The notes beneath the pieces were generated by a model. That model had not been told where the DNA came from. It searched no databases and saw only the letters and a list, made by a program, of their open reading frames with translations. A stretch of DNA of 32,033 nucleotides, taken from positions 1 to 32,033 of the IMG/VR virus record IMGVR_UViG_3300021405_000040; one strand, given 5' to 3'. Shown here one piece after another: positions 29,443 through 32,033 of the stretch (the stretch's first letter is position 1; each line of letters starts with the position of its first letter). This DNA is from a virus. The translations under genes were made by a program, and so were the position numbers.

Positions 29443-30115
29443 CGGCGTAGGGCCGCGAGCGCTGATCGTTGAGCCGAACGGCTCGACGGCGCTCGTGACC
29501 CTACCCGCCGAGCCCGCCGCGATGGCAGCCGCCATACACGAGGCGATCGGCGGTTACCTCTGCTGCCCGGTCGCTGGCGGCGATTGGGTCGCCTACGCCG
29601 CCGAGGAAGCCGCCGAGCGGAACGAGCCGCCGAATTTTGTCGCCGACACGATCGCCCGCCAGCTCGGCGGCTGGCACCGCGGGCCGGGGCCGATCCTGCT
29701 CGGCGTGATCGTGTTTCTCGGCCGCTCGGGACCAAACGAGGTCGACGTGCCCGAGCGGCTATGGAGCATCGCCGACCCCGGCGCCCGCCCGCAACCGCGC
29801 CGCCCCGTGATGCGCCTACGAATGCGGCTCTACATCGACGGCGAGGTCGCCGACGAGACATGGATCGGGCAGCACGACCCCGAACCCGGCAAACCGCACG
29901 GCCCGCACGTAGACGGCGCCACCATCGCCGCCAGACACCGCGAGCAAGTCGAGCGGGCCGAAGCCGCCGGGCAGAGCTGGCAAGTCGAGGCATACGATCC
30001 GACCGCGCCCGATGGCGAGCAGTATTTCCGGTTCGGAAACGACGCCGCGGGCATGGTAACCCCGATTGCGATCATTCCCGGCCCGCCGGGTCACCCTCCG
30101 CAATCAGCCAACTGA
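29435..30115 (+). CDS. DUF3846-like protein
   Basis: A 226-residue protein from GTG 29435. The N-terminal ~95 residues fit DUF3846: ALIVEPNGSTALVTLPAEPA, AIHEAIGGYLCCPVAGGDWV, AYAAEEAAERNEPPNFVADT, then GPILLGVIVFLG. The C-terminal half is separate, with MRLRMRLYIDGEVADETWIG and YFRFGNDAAGMVTPIAI. DUF3846 proteins are common in phages and plasmids without a known activity. It ends 37 nt before the next ORF. Confidence 0.65.
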   Translation: MPSGVGPRALIVEPNGSTALVTLPAEPAAMAAAIHEAIGGYLCCPVAGGDWVAYAAEEAAERNEPPNFVADTIARQLGGWHRGPGPILLGVIVFLGRSGPNEVDVPERLWSIADPGARPQPRRPVMRLRMRLYIDGEVADETWIGQHDPEPGKPHGPHVDGATIAARHREQVERAEAAGQSWQVEAYDPTAPDGEQYFRFGNDAAGMVTPIAIIPGPPGHPPQSAN

Positions 30116-30133
30116 CCGACTACAGCACGACCG

Positions 30134-30144
30134 GAAGGGACCAA
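30134..30144 (+). promoter_or_regulatory. Start-associated sequence GAAGGGACCAA, copy 4
   Basis: Preceded by CCG and followed by CCCCCAAC before ATG 30153; the spacing is longer (8 nt) than in the other copies. Confidence 0.7.
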
Positions 30145-30152
30145 CCCCCAAC

Positions 30153-30356
30153 ATGAGCGGAAGACCAACCCTAACCGTCCTAGCGGGCGGGCTCGATCAC
30201 GAGTGCCGACCCGACCCCGCGAGCGTCAAGCGGACCGTAACGAGCGAGCCCGCATCGCTGCTCGACCCGACCGCTTACCCGCTGATCGCGGTCTGCGCGG
30301 GCTGCGCCGAGCCGATCCGCGCCGCAACCTACCTCGCCGACTGGCGGCACGTATGA
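30153..30356 (+). CDS. Small CxxC protein
   Basis: A 67-residue protein from ATG 30153, with the start-associated sequence upstream. LTVLAGGLDHECRPDPASVK, then LIAVCAGCAEPIRAATYLAD: one CxxC plus His and Cys could bind zinc. Function unknown. ATGA overlap with the next gene. Confidence 0.6.
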   Translation: MSGRPTLTVLAGGLDHECRPDPASVKRTVTSEPASLLDPTAYPLIAVCAGCAEPIRAATYLADWRHV

Positions 30357-30592
30357 CCGCCGCCGCCGATGGGCACGCGCCGCACGAGCGGGTATCGGTC
30401 GACGTGGTCCGGGGCGATGAGGAACCCGGCCCCGGCGGCACGCCGTCGATCAAGATCGCTCTAGTCGCCGAGATCACGGGCGAATGGATCGAGCCCGCCG
30501 TCATCGCCGAAACCGCGCGCACGCTCGCCGACAACCTCGCCGGGTCGCTGCGCGCCGCCGCCGCCCGGATCGACGCCGAGTCGCCGCCGTGA
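30353..30592 (+). CDS. Unknown small protein
   Basis: A 79-residue protein from ATG 30353. VSVDVVRGDEEPGPG, then SIKIALVAEITGEWIEPAVI, then AETARTLADNLAGSLRAAAA: two strands and a long helix. No domain is recognised. It ends in GTGA with the next gene. Confidence 0.55.
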   Translation: MTAAADGHAPHERVSVDVVRGDEEPGPGGTPSIKIALVAEITGEWIEPAVIAETARTLADNLAGSLRAAAARIDAESPP

Positions 30593-31074
30593 CCGATCAG
30601 CGCACGAACGAGCAACTCGCCGAAGCGCTGCGCGACCTCGCCGAGCGGCTATTCGCCGAGCGCATGATCGGCGATCCGGTCGCCGCGGTCGACGCCGTCG
30701 AGACACTCCAGACCGCCGCCGCCCGGCTCGCCGGGCGGCGCGTGGTCCTAACCGGGAATACCGCGCTCGCCGCCGCGCGGGCGCTGCGCTCGGCCGCCGA
30801 GCTGGCGACCGACCACGGGCAGCACGGCGACGGGCGGGCATGGCACGAGATCGCCCGCCGGATCGAATCGGCGATCGAGCGGGACGGCGGCGAGCCCGAC
30901 CGCCCGGCGATTTACTGCGCCGTGCATCTGTACGCCGAGCCCGGCGAGGCGCCCGCCGCCGATACGATCATCGGCGGCGTTGCCGTCTGCATGGATCACG
31001 CCGGGCTCGTGGCGCAGGGGCACGACTGGCACGTCATCCTGACCGCCGCCCGACCGCCCCGCATGATGCCCTAG
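30589..31074 (+). CDS. Unknown protein, last gene of the early operon
   Basis: A 161-residue protein from GTG 30589. Helices (TNEQLAEALRDLAERLFAER, AAVDAVETLQTAAARLAGRR, AAARALRSAAELATDHGQHG) lead to a beta-rich end (AIYCAVHLYAEPGEAPAADT, then IIGGVAVCMDHAGLVAQGHD). The stop codon is the first base pair of the long terminator hairpin. No family is recognised. Confidence 0.6.
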   Translation: MTDQRTNEQLAEALRDLAERLFAERMIGDPVAAVDAVETLQTAAARLAGRRVVLTGNTALAAARALRSAAELATDHGQHGDGRAWHEIARRIESAIERDGGEPDRPAIYCAVHLYAEPGEAPAADTIIGGVAVCMDHAGLVAQGHDWHVILTAARPPRMMP

Positions 31075-31133
31075 ACGGGCCGCGTGCCCGCCGCTGATAA
31101 CCCCCCCATCGGCGGCGGGCACGCTGCCGTCTA
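31072..31133 (+). terminator. Very long terminator hairpin overlapping the stop codon
   Basis: TAGACGG (31072-31078) pairs with CCGTCTA (31127-31133). GCGTGCCCGCCG (31082-31093) pairs with CGGCGGGCACGC (31113-31124). CTGAT (31094-31098) pairs with ATCGG (31108-31112) with one G-T wobble. The loop is AACCCCCCC. There is no U-tract. It ends the early operon; 31134-31168 holds nothing else. Confidence 0.8.
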
Positions 31134-31168
31134 GACCTCGCCGCCGCCCGCAGGGCAGACTAGAGCCC

Positions 31169-31552
31169 GTGACTACCCGGCGAGCCCGGACCGCCAGCCG
31201 CGCGACCCTATCGGCGCGCGGTCGCCGCATGTACGGCGTCGGCGTCACCCGCTCGTGGAAGACCGCGAACTATGCCTACCCGCGCGGCGCCGGGAAAGAT
31301 CGAGGCAAGCGCCCGAGCTATCCGATCGACCCGCGGCACGTCCGCGCCGCGCTCGGCCGAGCATCACAGCGCAACACGGCGTCGAGCCGGTCGGCGATCG
31401 AGGCGAGGCTACGCAAACGCTACGGCTCGGTATCAAACGCGCTCGCCGCCGCCCGCCGTAGCTCGGCCCATCGCTCGACCACGGCCCGCCGCCGCTCGAC
31501 CCCGGCCCGCCGCTCGACCCGCACGGGCACGGCCCATCGCCGCCGCCGCTAA
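31169..31552 (+). CDS. Very basic protein, unknown
   Basis: A 127-residue protein from GTG 31169, rich in Arg, Ser and Ala. The middle (KRPSYPIDPRHVRAALGRAS, then AIEARLRKRYGSVSNALAAA) resembles a short motif (SYPI...RAAL) found in many phage structural and unknown proteins. The tail is Arg/Ser/Thr-rich (RSTTARRRSTPARRSTRTGT), like a histone H1 tail. DNA binding is likely on charge grounds. The start is uncertain because no good ribosome site precedes it. TAATG overlap with the HNH gene. Confidence 0.6.
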   Translation: MTTRRARTASRATLSARGRRMYGVGVTRSWKTANYAYPRGAGKDRGKRPSYPIDPRHVRAALGRASQRNTASSRSAIEARLRKRYGSVSNALAAARRSSAHRSTTARRRSTPARRSTRTGTAHRRRR

Positions 31553-32007
31553 TGCCTACCCGCGCCCCGACCGGATGCACCAACCCCGGATGCCCGGCCA
31601 CCCAAACAGACCACGGCCGATGCGCAGACCACCCGCACGCTAACCGCTGGGCCGATGGCACGCCGGGCCGCGTGATGCCGCCCGGATGGGCCGCAACCCA
31701 AGCCCGGATACTCGCCCGCGATGGGCACCGCTGCCGATCCTGCGGCGCGCCCGCAACCGAAGTGCATCACGTAGCGCGACACGTCGAAGCCGACGAGCTG
31801 CTCGTCTCGCTCTGCTCGGGTTGTCACGAGCGGTTCACGCAAGCCGAAGCGGCGAAAGCACGCGCGATCCGGCGGCTCGGCGCTGTGCTGTCGGGAACGG
31901 CAATCGCGCCGATCTCGGCGCAGAGGGCCGAACGCGCTCGGGCGCTGCGGCTCGTGACGACGTCGGCCCCGCTCGGCTCGGTCGGCGCTCGGATGGGTGG
32001 GGGGTGA
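31552..32007 (+). CDS. HNH endonuclease
   Basis: A 151-residue protein. An N-terminal Cys/His knuckle (CTNPGCPATQTDHGRCADH) is followed by RILARDGHRCRSCGAPATEV and HHVARHVEADELLVSLCSGC with HERF: two CxxC zinc pairs (Cys61/64, Cys88/91), His72-His73 and His92 of the HNH site. Such genes lie next to the small terminase subunit in many cos phages and help terminase cut DNA. The C-terminal half has RALRLVTTSAPLGSV and no known motif. The position suggests packaging genes just beyond the right edge. Confidence 0.88.
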   Translation: MPTRAPTGCTNPGCPATQTDHGRCADHPHANRWADGTPGRVMPPGWAATQARILARDGHRCRSCGAPATEVHHVARHVEADELLVSLCSGCHERFTQAEAAKARAIRRLGAVLSGTAIAPISAQRAERARALRLVTTSAPLGSVGARMGGG

Positions 32008-32028
32008 CCCCGCGGGCCGGGGGGTGAG

Positions 32029-32033
32029 ATGAG
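32029..32033 (+). CDS. Possible start of the next gene (cut by window)
   Basis: ATGAG at the right edge is preceded by GGGGGGTGAG (32019-32028), which could be a ribosome site. Only the start codon and two bases are visible, so no product can be named. The small terminase subunit is expected here from gene order. Confidence 0.2.

Noticed and set aside
31992-32033. G-rich right end as a cos site
   Set aside because: The position near an HNH gene is suggestive, but no overhang, repeat or terminase-binding motif can be shown from this sequence alone.

Overview
The window is a high-GC, densely packed stretch of a temperate, long-tailed (siphovirus-type) actinobacteriophage or prophage. The phage call rests on a syntenic head-tail-lysis block, a tape-measure gene, a tyrosine integrase, a RecB-like/RecT recombination pair and an HNH gene at the right end. 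The actinobacterial host is inferred from base composition, GTG starts with GTGA/ATGA overlaps, and a phage-borne Lsr2 homologue (Lsr2 is an actinobacterial nucleoid protein). The host genus cannot be fixed from the sequence. Terminase, portal and protease genes are not in the window and presumably flank it.

Layout. (1) 1-15728, rightward structural block: end of a scaffold gene, an inserted lipoprotein gene, major capsid protein, a small zinc-finger ORF, head-tail joining and tail-completion proteins, major tail protein, two tail-assembly chaperones joined by a -1 frameshift at AAAAAAT, tape measure, distal tail and tail-hub proteins, then minor tail/fibre genes. Two of the fibres are collagen-like and share an unusual spacer module. 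The endolysin lies among the fibre genes, and a holin-like gene ends the block. (2) 16034-16345, a structured non-coding segment with a 35-bp direct repeat and several hairpins, followed by a lone secreted-protein gene and a strong bidirectional terminator. (3) 19291-16863, a leftward operon: two small ORFs, integrase, and two unknown ORFs that end at the shared terminator. (4) 19292-19793, a divergent control region with a consensus-like promoter, a 65-bp tandem repeat, inverted ACCTGCG motifs and operator-like direct repeats. (5) 19794-31074, rightward early operon: excisionase-like HTH protein, RecB-like nuclease, RecT, small zinc proteins, an MT-A70 adenine methylase, a C5-type cytosine methylase, a PD-(D/E)XK resolvase-like nuclease, a replisome-organiser-like gene carrying iteron-like repeats, then a run of small unknown ORFs, Lsr2 and a DUF3846-like protein, closed by a very long hairpin. 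(6) 31169-32033: a basic protein and an HNH endonuclease, the position where terminase usually follows.

How the parts work together (inference from family knowledge). The leftward operon and the HTH protein control integration and excision. The early operon supplies recombination, modification and replication. The left block builds the head and tail and lyses the host. No classical repressor is recognisable. Control may therefore rest on the 19292-19793 repeats, the phage Lsr2 and an unidentified small protein. The points I consider most worth checking are the possible RNA switch on the capsid ribosome site, the 11-nt start-associated sequence shared by four genes, the structured leader upstream of the early operon, the iteron cluster inside the replication gene, and the IPT/TIG fold that appears cut in circularly permuted register.
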